From an uncultured Saprospiraceae bacterium (GTDB lineage Bacteria; Bacteroidota; Bacteroidia; Chitinophagales; Saprospiraceae), in the NCBI GenBank assembly GCA_937934275.1, contig CALHAM010000041.1:1-64000 (forward strand): DNA of 64,000 nt, given 5' to 3'. The notes below the pieces were generated by a model. It had not been told where the DNA came from. It saw only the letters and a list, made by a program, of their open reading frames with translations, and ran no database searches. A program made the position numbers and the translations under genes. Below, piece by piece: positions 34,733-43,531 of the stretch. How positions within the stretch are numbered: the first letter of the stretch is position 1; the number at the start of each line of letters is the position of its first letter.

Positions 34733-37700
34733 ATGCCGAGAGCTCCTAAGTATTCTCCGATCTGCGGGATTGTTGCTTTAGCGTTTTTATGGCAAAAGCC
34801 CGTATTGGCACAGGCCACGTATTTCCAGCAGGAGGTCAACTACCACATTCGGGTAACCCTCGACGACATCCAACATACCTTGCGAGGGCAGATGCGCTTA
34901 GAGTACATCAATCACTCGCCTGCATCGCTCGCCGAAATATGGCTACACCTGTGGCCCAATGCCTATCGGAGCCGCCAAACGGCTTTTTGTCGCCAAAAGC
35001 TGCGCCAGGGCGATATGCACTTCTACTTTGCTCCCGACAGTTCGATGGGCTACCTTTCTGGAGTAGATTTTCGGGTGAATGGGCAGCCGGTGCGCTGGGA
35101 GTTTCACCCCAAACACCCCGACATTGCCCGCCTCTGGCTCAACGAGCCGCTGCCGCCAGGAGGGCGCATTGTTCTGGAGACGCCTTTTGAAGTAAAAATA
35201 CCTGCTGTGTTCTCTCGCTTAGGGCATACTGGGCAATCTTACCAAATCTCGCAGTGGTATCCGAAGCCAGCGGTTTACGATACTCGGGGGTGGCATCCCA
35301 TGCCCTATCTGGATATGGGCGAATTCTATGCAGAGTTCGGCACGTTTGAGGTGGAGATTACCCTGCCCGAAAACTACGTCGTAGGGGCTACGGGAGTGCT
35401 CCAGTCGCCGGAAGAGCAGGCGTTCTTACTGCGCCGGATGGCCGAAACTCAAGCCGAATTGGAGCGTCTGGACGTGGAAGGCGACGGACCTAAACCCTTC
35501 CGTAAAGCGCCGAACGATACCTTTCCGCCTTCTTCGCCAGTGCTGAAGACCCTGCGCTTTCGGGCGGAGCGCGTACATGACTTTGCCTGGTTTGCCGATA
35601 AGCGCTTTCGCGTATTGCGCGAGGTGGCGCTGTTAGAGTCAGGGCGAGAGGTAGAGTGCTGGGCCATGTTCTTGCCCTCTTCATCGAGGCTTTGGCGGCA
35701 GGCGGCTACATACGTGCGGCGGGCTGTGGAGTTTTACTCCGCCCATGTAGGCGAGTACCCTTGGCCACAGGCTACGGCCGTACTGGGTGCTCTGAGCGCC
35801 GGCGGCGGCATGGAATATCCTATGGTTACTGTCATTAGCGACGCAGCGAGCGAGGAGTCCTTAGACGAGATTATCGCGCATGAGGTCGGGCACAATTGGT
35901 TCTACGGCGTTTTAGCCTCTAACGAGCGCGCCTATCCGTGGCTGGACGAAGGGCTGAACTCGTACTACGAGCAGCGCTACATGGAGCACTACTACGGCCA
36001 ACAGAATGCCCGCAGTTCAAAAAGTCGCAACGCGGCTGACCCCAAAAATTTCGGCTCGCTTTCTCGGCTGTTGTCGGTAGCACTGGTGCGTGTAGGTGAT
36101 ACCCAAACGCCCGCTACGCCGGTAGAGGCGCTGACGCGCACGGGTTATTTTGCAACCGCCTACGTCAAGCCTCCGCTCTACTTGCAGTGGTTAGAGAAGG
36201 CCTCTGGCAGGTTGCTGTTCGACCGAGCCATGAAGCACTACTTCCAAAGGTGGCAGTTTCGGCACCCCTATCCGGAAGATTTGCAAGCGGCGTGGCGAGA
36301 AGCAGGGCTAGAGGCCGATTGGTTTTTTGAGGCGATGCAGAGCGCTGCTCCGTTCGATATGGCTGTGCGCCGAGTGCGACGCTTGCCCAGTGGCGAATGG
36401 GAGGTTCGGGTGAGCCGACGCAAGGGGCAAAAGGCCCCGTTCAGCATCAGCGCCCTCCGGAACGACCAAGTGGTGCACACTCAGTGGTATGCACCCGTGG
36501 AAGGCTCTTCGGCAGTCTTGACCTTTCCTGCGGTGTCGGCCGAAGCCTTTGTTTTGGACTACGAAGGCGTTACCTTAGACGCCTTCCACTCGAACAATGG
36601 GTGGCGAGTGGGGCGTTTGCTGCCCAAACGCCGCCCGCTGCATGTTTGGCCTTTGGCCTTGTTTGAAGCGACGGACCGCACTGTGGTCGGCCTCCTTCCC
36701 TGGGTGGGTTGGAATCAGTACGACAAGGCGACCATAGGGCTAGCCCTCCATAGTCCTCTTTTACCGCCGCAGCGCTTGCGCTACTACCTTTTGCCCGGCA
36801 TAGGCACGGCCTCGGGCAATGTTGTCGGCCTAGTGGATGTGCAGTATCGCTTTTTGCCCGGAGGGCTAATCCCACATGCGACCGCGGGCTTCAGCGTCCG
36901 CTCGGCCACGTATGCCCATCGGCTGGGCGAAGTCGGCTATCGGCTTCAGTATTGGCGTTGGTCGCCGACTCTTCGGCTCGACTTGCGCAGCGGCTCGCCG
37001 TCGTTTGTGCATGCCTTAGACGTTCGGGCTATTCTTCTACAAAAAGAAGAGCCTATCTTCAGCGACCAAGGCGTTTTTGCAGGCAAAAGCCGCCCTACCG
37101 CCCAAGTGTATGAGGTGCGCTACGAGGCCCACAATCTCTCTGCGCCCAATCCCTGCAGTTTTTTTATTGGTTTGGAAGGACAGCACTATTCAGTGCAGGG
37201 CGCACCCGCTAGCTATTTGCGCGCCGCTTTCGAATGGCAGCAAGAGTTCTACTACAAGCCCAAAAAACGCCTCTACGTCCGTCTCTTTGGCGGATACTTT
37301 TTGCACAACACCCAGCGCTATAGGGGCAGTGTGGCCACCAACAGCCTGACCAACGACGTGGCACGCGCCTCCTTTGCCCTGAACCCTCAGGGCTTCAACG
37401 ATTACCGCTTCGACCAAGTGTTTTTGGGACGCACCGACACCCGCGGTTTCTTGGCGCGTCAGGTGAGCCAAACTGAAGGCGGCTTTAAAAACGCCTTCGG
37501 CCCCGCTTATGCGCAAGTGTTCGGTAACTCCAACGATTTTATTGCCGCGCTCAACCTCCGCGCCGATTTACCTTTCCGCATGCCCTTTAAACCTTATTTC
37601 GACCTCGGCTACTTTCGCGATGCTACGCCCTTAGGCGCCTCCCGCTCCCTCCAAGAACAGCTCGTCTGGAGTGGCGGCCTGATGCTGGAAGTGCTGCGCG

Positions 37701-37858
37701 GGCATCTGGAGGTGTACTTCCCACTCGTACATAGCAGCGCCCTGAGCCAGCTGTACACCAGTGCCACCAGCAATTATGCTCAGCATATCACTTGGAGCAT
37801 CCGCTTGCCTCACCTGCGGGCGCGAGACAGGGAACAGCTCTTTCAGTGGCTCAACTGA
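34733..37858 (+). CDS. M1-family metallopeptidase with probable C-terminal outer-membrane barrel
   Basis: 1041 residues with a signal peptide ending near VLAQA. The gluzincin centre is 'IIAHEVGHNWFYG' (HEVGH) with the third ligand Glu in 'WLDEGLNSYYEQ', 18 residues on. 'AGGGMEYPMV' is the GxMEN-like substrate motif. From about residue 630 the sequence changes to alternating aromatic strands ('VGLVDVQYRFLPGGLIPHATAGFSV', 'LYVRLFGGYFLHNTQRY', 'LNLRADLPFRMPFKPYFDLGYF'), as in a BamA-like barrel. So the peptidase may be tethered at the outer membrane by its own barrel. The 3' end overlaps the convergent MBL gene by 16 bases. Confidence 0.85.
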   Translation: MPRAPKYSPICGIVALAFLWQKPVLAQATYFQQEVNYHIRVTLDDIQHTLRGQMRLEYINHSPASLAEIWLHLWPNAYRSRQTAFCRQKLRQGDMHFYFAPDSSMGYLSGVDFRVNGQPVRWEFHPKHPDIARLWLNEPLPPGGRIVLETPFEVKIPAVFSRLGHTGQSYQISQWYPKPAVYDTRGWHPMPYLDMGEFYAEFGTFEVEITLPENYVVGATGVLQSPEEQAFLLRRMAETQAELERLDVEGDGPKPFRKAPNDTFPPSSPVLKTLRFRAERVHDFAWFADKRFRVLREVALLESGREVECWAMFLPSSSRLWRQAATYVRRAVEFYSAHVGEYPWPQATAVLGALSAGGGMEYPMVTVISDAASEESLDEIIAHEVGHNWFYGVLASNERAYPWLDEGLNSYYEQRYMEHYYGQQNARSSKSRNAADPKNFGSLSRLLSVALVRVGDTQTPATPVEALTRTGYFATAYVKPPLYLQWLEKASGRLLFDRAMKHYFQRWQFRHPYPEDLQAAWREAGLEADWFFEAMQSAAPFDMAVRRVRRLPSGEWEVRVSRRKGQKAPFSISALRNDQVVHTQWYAPVEGSSAVLTFPAVSAEAFVLDYEGVTLDAFHSNNGWRVGRLLPKRRPLHVWPLALFEATDRTVVGLLPWVGWNQYDKATIGLALHSPLLPPQRLRYYLLPGIGTASGNVVGLVDVQYRFLPGGLIPHATAGFSVRSATYAHRLGEVGYRLQYWRWSPTLRLDLRSGSPSFVHALDVRAILLQKEEPIFSDQGVFAGKSRPTAQVYEVRYEAHNLSAPNPCSFFIGLEGQHYSVQGAPASYLRAAFEWQQEFYYKPKKRLYVRLFGGYFLHNTQRYRGSVATNSLTNDVARASFALNPQGFNDYRFDQVFLGRTDTRGFLARQVSQTEGGFKNAFGPAYAQVFGNSNDFIAALNLRADLPFRMPFKPYFDLGYFRDATPLGASRSLQEQLVWSGGLMLEVLRGHLEVYFPLVHSSALSQLYTSATSNYAQHITWSIRLPHLRARDREQLFQWLN

Positions 37859-38706
37859 AGCAACTCGCAGAGCGCTCCTACTTGCCGAGGGCCAATGCGC
37901 CCGTCAGGTCCAACGGCCACCAGCGCCGCCTCAGCGCCGGGGTCGTGTTCAAAAAACAAAACATGCCCCTGTTCAGCGGCTTCGGCCAGCAGGCGAGCCT
38001 TCTCCTCTAGTGTGATCAGCGGCCGCACGTCGTAGGCCATGACGTAGGGCAGCCCAATATGCCAACGAGACGGCAATAGGTCGGCACAATACACTACGGT
38101 GCGCTGCTCAGCCTCGAGGACGGGTATCATCATAGCTTCCGTATGGCCGTAGGCAAAGCGCACGCGAAAGCCGGAGTACAGCTCAATGTCGGGCTGCACC
38201 TCGACGAAGCGCAGCACGCCTAAGTTGCGCAAGGGCTGAAAATTTTCGGCCAAAAACGAGGCCTTTTCGCGCGGGTTGGGTGTGCTAGCCCAGCGATAAT
38301 GATCCTCATTGGTCCAGTAGATGGCGTTGGGAAAGGAGGGGGCCACCTCGCCCGTAGCCTCGTCTTTCCACAAAGCGCCGCCGCAGTGGTCGAAATGTAA
38401 GTGGGTCAAAAAGACGTCGGTGATATCTTCAGGCGCGTAGCCTGCTTGCTGAAGCGAGGTGAAAAGCAAGCCAGTTTGCTCGGGCAAAAAATGGGCGCGA
38501 AATTTTTCGTCTTGCTTGTTGCCAATGCCTGTGTCAATGAGAATGCGCCGATCGGCTGTTTCCACTAACATCGCGCGCATGGCCCACAGACACATGTTGT
38601 CGGCGTCGGGTGGGTTCATTTTTTGCCACATGCGCTTAGGCACTACGCCAAACATGGCACCGCCGTCGAGCCGGAAAAAACCGGTTAAAAGGGAGGTGAG
38701 TTTCAT
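37843..38706 (-). CDS. Metallo-beta-lactamase-fold hydrolase
   Basis: 287 residues. The zinc motif HxHxDH is 'VFLTHLHFDHCGG', preceded by 'RRILIDTGIGNKQDEKF' and followed by 'RVRFAYGHTEAMMIPVL' (third His), and 'VVYCADLLPSRWHIGLPYVMAYDVRP' (bridging Asp and later His). The layout resembles quorum-quenching lactonases and related cytoplasmic hydrolases; no signal peptide is seen. The substrate is unknown. The stop lies 16 bases inside the M1 peptidase gene on the other strand. Confidence 0.88.
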   Translation of the reverse strand: MKLTSLLTGFFRLDGGAMFGVVPKRMWQKMNPPDADNMCLWAMRAMLVETADRRILIDTGIGNKQDEKFRAHFLPEQTGLLFTSLQQAGYAPEDITDVFLTHLHFDHCGGALWKDEATGEVAPSFPNAIYWTNEDHYRWASTPNPREKASFLAENFQPLRNLGVLRFVEVQPDIELYSGFRVRFAYGHTEAMMIPVLEAEQRTVVYCADLLPSRWHIGLPYVMAYDVRPLITLEEKARLLAEAAEQGHVLFFEHDPGAEAALVAVGPDGRIGPRQVGALCELLQLSH

Positions 38707-38715
38707 AATCTTTTC

Positions 38716-39378
38716 TTGAAAAAAATATTAAACCACGTGTCGTACTGCTGGGTTTTCCGCAGTGTAGAGTTTTACAATCCACGCCGTGAAAAACTAAAAA
38801 AACCGATCGCTAAAACCAGGTGGCGGCATTTCGAACGAGGATGCTCGTTTGCCAAAAAACCGATAACGATTGTGGGCAAGAACATTGTAGGCCCAATCGC
38901 GCCACTTCAGGGGCAAAACGCGCAACCAGTGGGCTTCGCTCTGCGTCAATTGCGGAAAATGACTGCTTTTGTATCGGAGGCATTCCCTATGACAGGGGTA
39001 ATGTTGCTCGATGCCCTGCGAACCAACACCAACGATGCCGCCAGCCGAGCCGCTGTAGCCTGCCTAGAGGAGTGGCAAAGGGCATTTCCCATCTTAGCGA
39101 AACTGCGCCCTGACATGCGCATGCGCGACCTACAACAGGTACTGGCGACTACACAGCGCCAACTACTGCAGTTCGTTCGAGCTGATTTGAGCGGTCGCCC
39201 CTTAATCGTTCTGGACCCTCCGGCCGTTGGCCTTGATGACCTGACTTACTATCGCCTCGGCGACTTTTTAGCAGAAAAATGGGCCGACCGAGCCATCATT
39301 CTACTAAGTTCCTTAAGAAAATGGGATAAAGAGAGCCACAGATGGATACAAATTGAGAAAAGCACTGTGAAGGGTTAA
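38716..39378 (+). CDS. Degenerate ABC-ATPase-like protein lacking Walker A
   Basis: Open frame of 220 codons; the real start is uncertain (TTG 38716, GTG 38872 or ATG 38959). From about residue 47 it aligns by eye with the second half of an ABC exporter ATPase: 'LRKMTAFVSEAFPMTGVMLLDAL' resembles the Q-loop region, 'LATTQRQLLQFVRADLSGRP' the LSGGQ signature helix and 'LIVLDPPAVGLDDLTYY' Walker B and D-loop. There is no Walker A, the signature is LATTQ, the catalytic Glu is Pro (LDPP) and the H-loop His is Ser ('IILLSSL'). It is either a decayed remnant or a non-hydrolytic relative. Confidence 0.5.
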   Translation: MKKILNHVSYCWVFRSVEFYNPRREKLKKPIAKTRWRHFERGCSFAKKPITIVGKNIVGPIAPLQGQNAQPVGFALRQLRKMTAFVSEAFPMTGVMLLDALRTNTNDAASRAAVACLEEWQRAFPILAKLRPDMRMRDLQQVLATTQRQLLQFVRADLSGRPLIVLDPPAVGLDDLTYYRLGDFLAEKWADRAIILLSSLRKWDKESHRWIQIEKSTVKG

Positions 39379-39525
39379 TGTCCCTTAGCCTTTAAAAATG
39401 CTTTTGGGCTAAAAACGCAACCTTAGAAACTTCTGGGCAAAGGGGCTCGCTTCGCAGCCTACCCTTGTTCTTCAAAGCCCTTGATTGTAGAAGATAAATC
39501 AATGCCTGCATTGAGCCATACCATA

Positions 39526-39555
39526 TTTGAGACCATCGCTGGTTGCCTATCTTTG
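39526..39555 (+). promoter_or_regulatory. Bacteroidota-type promoter of the cysteine-rich module
   Basis: TTTG (39526-39529), 18-base spacer, TATCTTTG (39548-39555): a full match to the primary sigma consensus. The ATG at 39564 is only eight bases further, so the transcript is leaderless or nearly so. Confidence 0.6.
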
Positions 39556-39563
39556 CCTCAACA

Positions 39564-39944
39564 ATGGCACGCCGAGTTCTCCTTTTCGTGTGGGCAGTGG
39601 GCATATTGGGCCAAGCTTCCGTTCGAACGATACTGTTGGTGCACTACCGTTTGGAGCGGGAGGTATACGTGAAGCGCTGCGAGAATGCGGCAAGGCCTGA
39701 GTTAGATTGCCAAGGCAAATGCTATTTGAAAAAGCGCATGATGGCCGTAGAAGGGCAGCGGGAAGACCGCCAGCAACCCCTGCCGGCCTTCTTTTTTTCG
39801 CTGAAAGATCTGCCCCTCTTTTGGGAGGACGGGTGCAAGACCGTTTTGCCGATGCAGGACGCCGAAGGTATGCGGACTTTCCCATCGCTCAGAGGAAGGG
39901 CGTGTAGAGGCTGCCTCAGCGATGTTTTTCACCCGCCGTGTTGA
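39564..39944 (+). CDS. Small cysteine-rich Bacteroidota protein with CxGKC motif
   Basis: 126 residues from the ATG at 39564. One N-terminal hydrophobic helix ('RRVLLFVWAVGILGQASVRTILLVHY') is followed by 'VKRCENAARPELDCQGKCYLKKRM'. The C(x9)CxGKC pattern recurs in small conserved proteins of this phylum, often near copper or metal genes. Four further Cys lie in 'DGCKT' and 'ACRGCLSDVFHPPC' at the end. It looks like a membrane-anchored periplasmic metal or redox protein; that is inference. The next gene also begins with a Cys motif. Confidence 0.65.
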   Translation: MARRVLLFVWAVGILGQASVRTILLVHYRLEREVYVKRCENAARPELDCQGKCYLKKRMMAVEGQREDRQQPLPAFFFSLKDLPLFWEDGCKTVLPMQDAEGMRTFPSLRGRACRGCLSDVFHPPC

Positions 39945-40037
39945 GAGCACATTTGCGCTTTTTTATTCTCCGCTGAGCTGCCGGTAGCCCAAGAGGGAGA
40001 GTTGCGTTTCTAGGGTCTCTCAACATTTTTTTCAAAG

Positions 40038-41039
40038 ATGAAAAGATTAACTATTCCTTTCTTAGGGTGGTTGGTGCTGACGCCGCTTTCAGCATCGGCT
40101 TGCGATATTTGCGGTTGTTCGAGCGGCGCCCAGTCGATGGGCCTTTTACCGTTGGTACATCGCCATTTTTTGGGTGCTCGGTGGCAAGGGCAGGGTTATC
40201 GCACCTTTGCGCACGGTAGTGAGGTCAATTCCCGAGAATATTTCTATGCTTGGGATGTCTGGGGCCGTTGGATGCCGCATCCGCGCTGGCAAGTAATGGC
40301 GTTGATCCCTTATCAGTACAATCTTCGGGAGTTTGACGACGCTCAGAGGCAGCGCGTGCGCGGGCTAGGGGATGTGTCTTTGTTGGCTCAATTTTCGGTT
40401 TTTGACCCCCTCATGTCTAGGGCACGCTCTTGGCGGCATGTGCTTCAAGTAGGAGGGGGCGTCAAGTTGCCCACAGGCGACTTTCGACTGAGGGCAACAA
40501 CGAATGGCCTTGAGGAGGCGCTACCGCCAGCCATGCAGCCCGGAACGGGCAGTACGGATGTGCTGGCGTCGGCGCTGTACGTCTTGAGCCGAGGTCGCTG
40601 GGGCATCAGCGCAGATGCCAGCTATCGACTTACGGGGGTGAACGGAGATGGTTACCGCTTTGGCCCCCGAGTTAACGGCGCATTTCGCCTTTTTTACGTG
40701 GGGTTATGGCGGAAAATCGCCTGGACGCCCTACTTGGGTGCTCAGTTGGATCACCGACAGGCAGACTTCCTCGAGGGCGAACAACAGCCCGAAACCGGAG
40801 GTTGGGCAGTGCTAGCTACAGCCGGCCTAGAAGTTTTTGCCCAAAACCTCGCTTTTAGCCTTACCTGGAGCCAGCCGCAGGCCTATGAACTGTCTGGCGG
40901 CTTCGTCGTTCCGCAAGGCCGACTGTCTGCTTCTATCGCCATCCTGTTCGGTCGACAGCAAATGGCGTCGAATGCGCCAGCACCTGTTCCTCTTCTATTT
41001 CCAAACGTCCAATCGGACACTAATGCCGTAAAACAATGA
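40038..41039 (+). CDS. Transporter-like outer-membrane protein with CDICGCS motif
   Basis: 333 residues. After a signal peptide (ending LSASA) the mature protein starts with CDICGCSSGAQSMG, a motif seen at the N-terminus of Bacteroidota barrel proteins annotated as putative transporters. The remainder is strand-like ('YQYNLREFDDAQRQRVRGLGDVSLLAQF', 'QVGGGVKLPTGDF', 'TPYLGAQLDHRQADF'). The three clustered Cys could bind a metal or carry a lipid on the first Cys. It overlaps the next gene by four bases (ATGA), so the two are translationally coupled. Confidence 0.7.
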   Translation: MKRLTIPFLGWLVLTPLSASACDICGCSSGAQSMGLLPLVHRHFLGARWQGQGYRTFAHGSEVNSREYFYAWDVWGRWMPHPRWQVMALIPYQYNLREFDDAQRQRVRGLGDVSLLAQFSVFDPLMSRARSWRHVLQVGGGVKLPTGDFRLRATTNGLEEALPPAMQPGTGSTDVLASALYVLSRGRWGISADASYRLTGVNGDGYRFGPRVNGAFRLFYVGLWRKIAWTPYLGAQLDHRQADFLEGEQQPETGGWAVLATAGLEVFAQNLAFSLTWSQPQAYELSGGFVVPQGRLSASIAILFGRQQMASNAPAPVPLLFPNVQSDTNAVKQ

Positions 41040-41353
41040 TTACAACTATAGTAAGCGATTTGTCTTATTACATCGTTATTGCAGCGGCCATTGGCTCGTT
41101 GTTCTATTGGCTATTGGCGGGCAGCCGACTGTTTGGGCTTTACCTGCGCTGGATAGACCACTTAAGCATTGGTGTGGAAGACATTCAGCAAGTGGTCAGT
41201 AACTTCGGGCGAGCCATTGCTTGGGGAGCTGTGGCGCTTTTGTTTTGGGCCTTGCCCTTTGCTATGGCCTTGGCTGCTTTTTCATGTGCGTTTTTGTTTT
41301 ATCAACTGCTGCTTGTATCCAAGAACACGCAGAAATTAATAGGAAATCGCTAG
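41036..41353 (+). CDS. Small inner-membrane protein, two or three spans
   Basis: 105 residues starting at an ATG inside the preceding stop (ATGA). It has a hydrophobic N-terminal span ('YYIVIAAAIGSLFYWLLAG'), an amphipathic middle ('RWIDHLSIGVEDIQQVVSNFG') and a long hydrophobic C-terminal hairpin ('IAWGAVALLFWALPFAMALAAFSCAFLFYQLLLV'). I recognise no family. Coupling to the CDICGCS protein suggests a shared role. The M1 peptidase gene starts four bases after its stop. Confidence 0.65.
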   Translation: MITTIVSDLSYYIVIAAAIGSLFYWLLAGSRLFGLYLRWIDHLSIGVEDIQQVVSNFGRAIAWGAVALLFWALPFAMALAAFSCAFLFYQLLLVSKNTQKLIGNR

Positions 41354-41356
41354 CGT

Positions 41357-43327
41357 ATGAACATTCATTGGTATTTCTCGATGTTTCTGATAGGGAGCCT
41401 CTCTATGGCTCCCTATCAGGCCAATGCCCAAAGCACAGAGGCTTTAGACAGCATCATCGCCTTTGAGAAGAGCGCCTGGCTGCGACGTCAGGCTGCTATG
41501 GAGCGCGGGGCCTTGGCCAGTGCCAACAATCGCTCCGATGTTCAGTACTGTCGAGCGCATTGGAAAGTAGACCCGCAAATGCGCTACATTGAAGGTGTTA
41601 TCACCACTGTCTTCGAGCCGCTAGAGAATGTCGATGCTCTGGAATTTGACTTTTCTGCTGCTCTGATCATGGACAGTATCCTGTATCGCGGGCAGAAGAT
41701 ATCCCACAGTCAGAATGGCGATGTATTAACTGTGCACTTTCCTGCAACGTTGCCGGCTTTTCTTCGGGACACGATTGTCTTTTACTATCGAGGCGTTCCG
41801 CCTAAGACGGGTTTTGGCTCTTTCGAAGTTGGTCAGCACAGTGGGGTGCCGGTGCTATGGACGCTGTCAGAACCCTATGGCGCACGCGACTGGTGGCCCT
41901 GCAAGCAATCGCTCAACGACAAGATTGACTCGATAGACATCTATGTAACTACTCCAGTAGCCTACCGGGCAGCCAGCAATGGCCTGCTGCAGTCAGAAGT
42001 GGTGGATGGTGACCGCCGCACGGCGCACTGGAAGCATCGGTATCCCATCGCAGCCTACTTAGTGGCCATTGCAGTTACTAACTATGAGGTTTTCGCTGAA
42101 CCTATTGCTGTGGGTGTGGATACGGTACTCATGGTAAATTACATCTATCCAGAGAGTGTGACGGCCGCTCAAAACAGCATGAGCTATTTGGCCGACCACA
42201 TGCGGCTGTTTAGCGAGTTGTTTGGCCCCTATCCGTTTTTGAAGGAGAAGTACGGCCATGCGCAGTTCGGATGGGGAGGGGGAATGGAACACCAGACAAT
42301 GTCGTTTATGGGTGGCTTCGGCTACGAGCTAGTGGCACACGAGCTGGCACACCAATGGTTTGGCAACAAGGTAACTTGTGGCTCTTGGGAAGAGATTTGG
42401 CTCAATGAGGGCTTTGCCACCTACTTGTCGGGGCTTTGCTATGAGCGCTTTCAGCCGCAGTTTTGGCGCAGCTTCAAGCAAGGGCGCATCAACAGCGCCA
42501 CCTCACAGCCCGGCGGCTCCATTCGGGTCAACGACACCACAAACGTCAACCGCATCTTTAGCGGGCGCCTAAGTTACAACAAAAGCGCTATGGTGCTGCA
42601 CATGTTGCGCTGGATTTGCGGAGACTCCCTCTTCTTCCGCGCCGTGCGCAACTACATCGACGATCCGCAGGTGGCCTATGGTTATGGGCATACGCCCATC
42701 TTAAAAGCGCATTTCGAGGCTGTTCTCGGGAAAAGTCTTGACTACTTCTTCGACGATTGGTACACGGGCGAGGGTTACCCCAGCTACACCGTCCGATGGT
42801 CGCAGCAAGGGAGTGGGCCGGTGCTGATACAGTTGGAGCAAAAACAGTCGCATCCGTCGGTGTCGTTTTTCGAACTGCCGGTACCTCTGCGCTTGGTCGG
42901 CGCCAATGGCGAGGTGCAGGACATTCGCTTAGAAAACCTTTTCAACGGTCAGGCATTCGCAGTGCCCACCTCCTTTAGCGTGGTCGAGGTGCTTTTTGAC
43001 CCCGACCTTTGGCTTATTAGTCGAGATAATGAAGTGGTGCGGACGACTTTGGTGCCGACGCCCGAAGAAATGGGTCTCTCTTTCCGAATAGAGCCGAACC
43101 CGGCCATGCGCCAACAGGTGCATGTTGTTTGGGAAGGCGTTGCAGCTACGACAGTCAGTTTTTCGCTTTGGGCTACGGATGGCCGTCAAGTGGCTGCCCA
43201 TACAGAGGCGCTCGCCGCGGGCCGCCGGGTCGTTACCCTTAGGCCGGAGCATGCACCTGCTGGGCATTACCTTCTGAAAATTGCTACCCCCGTCGGGGTG
43301 TGGTGGCAGCCGGTGGTGCTCCGCTGA
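41357..43327 (+). CDS. M1-family aminopeptidase with T9SS C-terminal sorting domain
   Basis: 656 residues with a signal peptide (ending QANAQS). The gluzincin motif is 'LVAHELAHQWFGNKV' with the distal Glu in 'IWLNEGFATYL'; 'GWGGGMEHQTMS' is the exopeptidase-type GxMEH motif. From about residue 575 there is a type A T9SS sorting domain ('SFRIEPNPAMRQQ', 'SLWATDGRQVAAH', 'APAGHYLLKIATPVG'), so the enzyme should cross the outer membrane and be released or surface-anchored. It ends the operon that begins at 39564. Confidence 0.92.
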   Translation: MNIHWYFSMFLIGSLSMAPYQANAQSTEALDSIIAFEKSAWLRRQAAMERGALASANNRSDVQYCRAHWKVDPQMRYIEGVITTVFEPLENVDALEFDFSAALIMDSILYRGQKISHSQNGDVLTVHFPATLPAFLRDTIVFYYRGVPPKTGFGSFEVGQHSGVPVLWTLSEPYGARDWWPCKQSLNDKIDSIDIYVTTPVAYRAASNGLLQSEVVDGDRRTAHWKHRYPIAAYLVAIAVTNYEVFAEPIAVGVDTVLMVNYIYPESVTAAQNSMSYLADHMRLFSELFGPYPFLKEKYGHAQFGWGGGMEHQTMSFMGGFGYELVAHELAHQWFGNKVTCGSWEEIWLNEGFATYLSGLCYERFQPQFWRSFKQGRINSATSQPGGSIRVNDTTNVNRIFSGRLSYNKSAMVLHMLRWICGDSLFFRAVRNYIDDPQVAYGYGHTPILKAHFEAVLGKSLDYFFDDWYTGEGYPSYTVRWSQQGSGPVLIQLEQKQSHPSVSFFELPVPLRLVGANGEVQDIRLENLFNGQAFAVPTSFSVVEVLFDPDLWLISRDNEVVRTTLVPTPEEMGLSFRIEPNPAMRQQVHVVWEGVAATTVSFSLWATDGRQVAAHTEALAAGRRVVTLRPEHAPAGHYLLKIATPVGVWWQPVVLR

Positions 43328-43342
43328 CGGGGCCGGTGTGCG

Positions 43343-43360
43343 AAAACCTCATAAGGTTTT
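43343..43360 (+). terminator. Hairpin after the M1 peptidase gene
   Basis: AAAACCT (43343-43349), CATA loop, AGGTTTT (43354-43360) begins 15 bases after the stop. The T residues belong to the stem, so it could end transcription from either side. Confidence 0.4.
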
Positions 43361-43466
43361 GGGAAGGCCATAGGGCTGGTCTGCAGGCTCTTGCCCTCGG
43401 TGTGTTGGGGCTTGGCCGTGAGGAAGAAGTGTCGCAGGAAATAGGGCGCCAGCACGCCCGAATGTC

Positions 43467-43474
43467 TATCTTTG
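43467..43474 (+). promoter_or_regulatory. Candidate -7 box (TATCTTTG) of ruvB
   Basis: TATCTTTG matches TAnnTTTG and lies 57 bases before the ruvB ATG. No clear -33 element at the normal spacing. Confidence 0.35.
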
Positions 43475-43531
43475 CCTAACGAAACAGAGACAGCAGGCGT
43501 TTTTTCACCACTCTGAGACGAAAGGCAAGGC

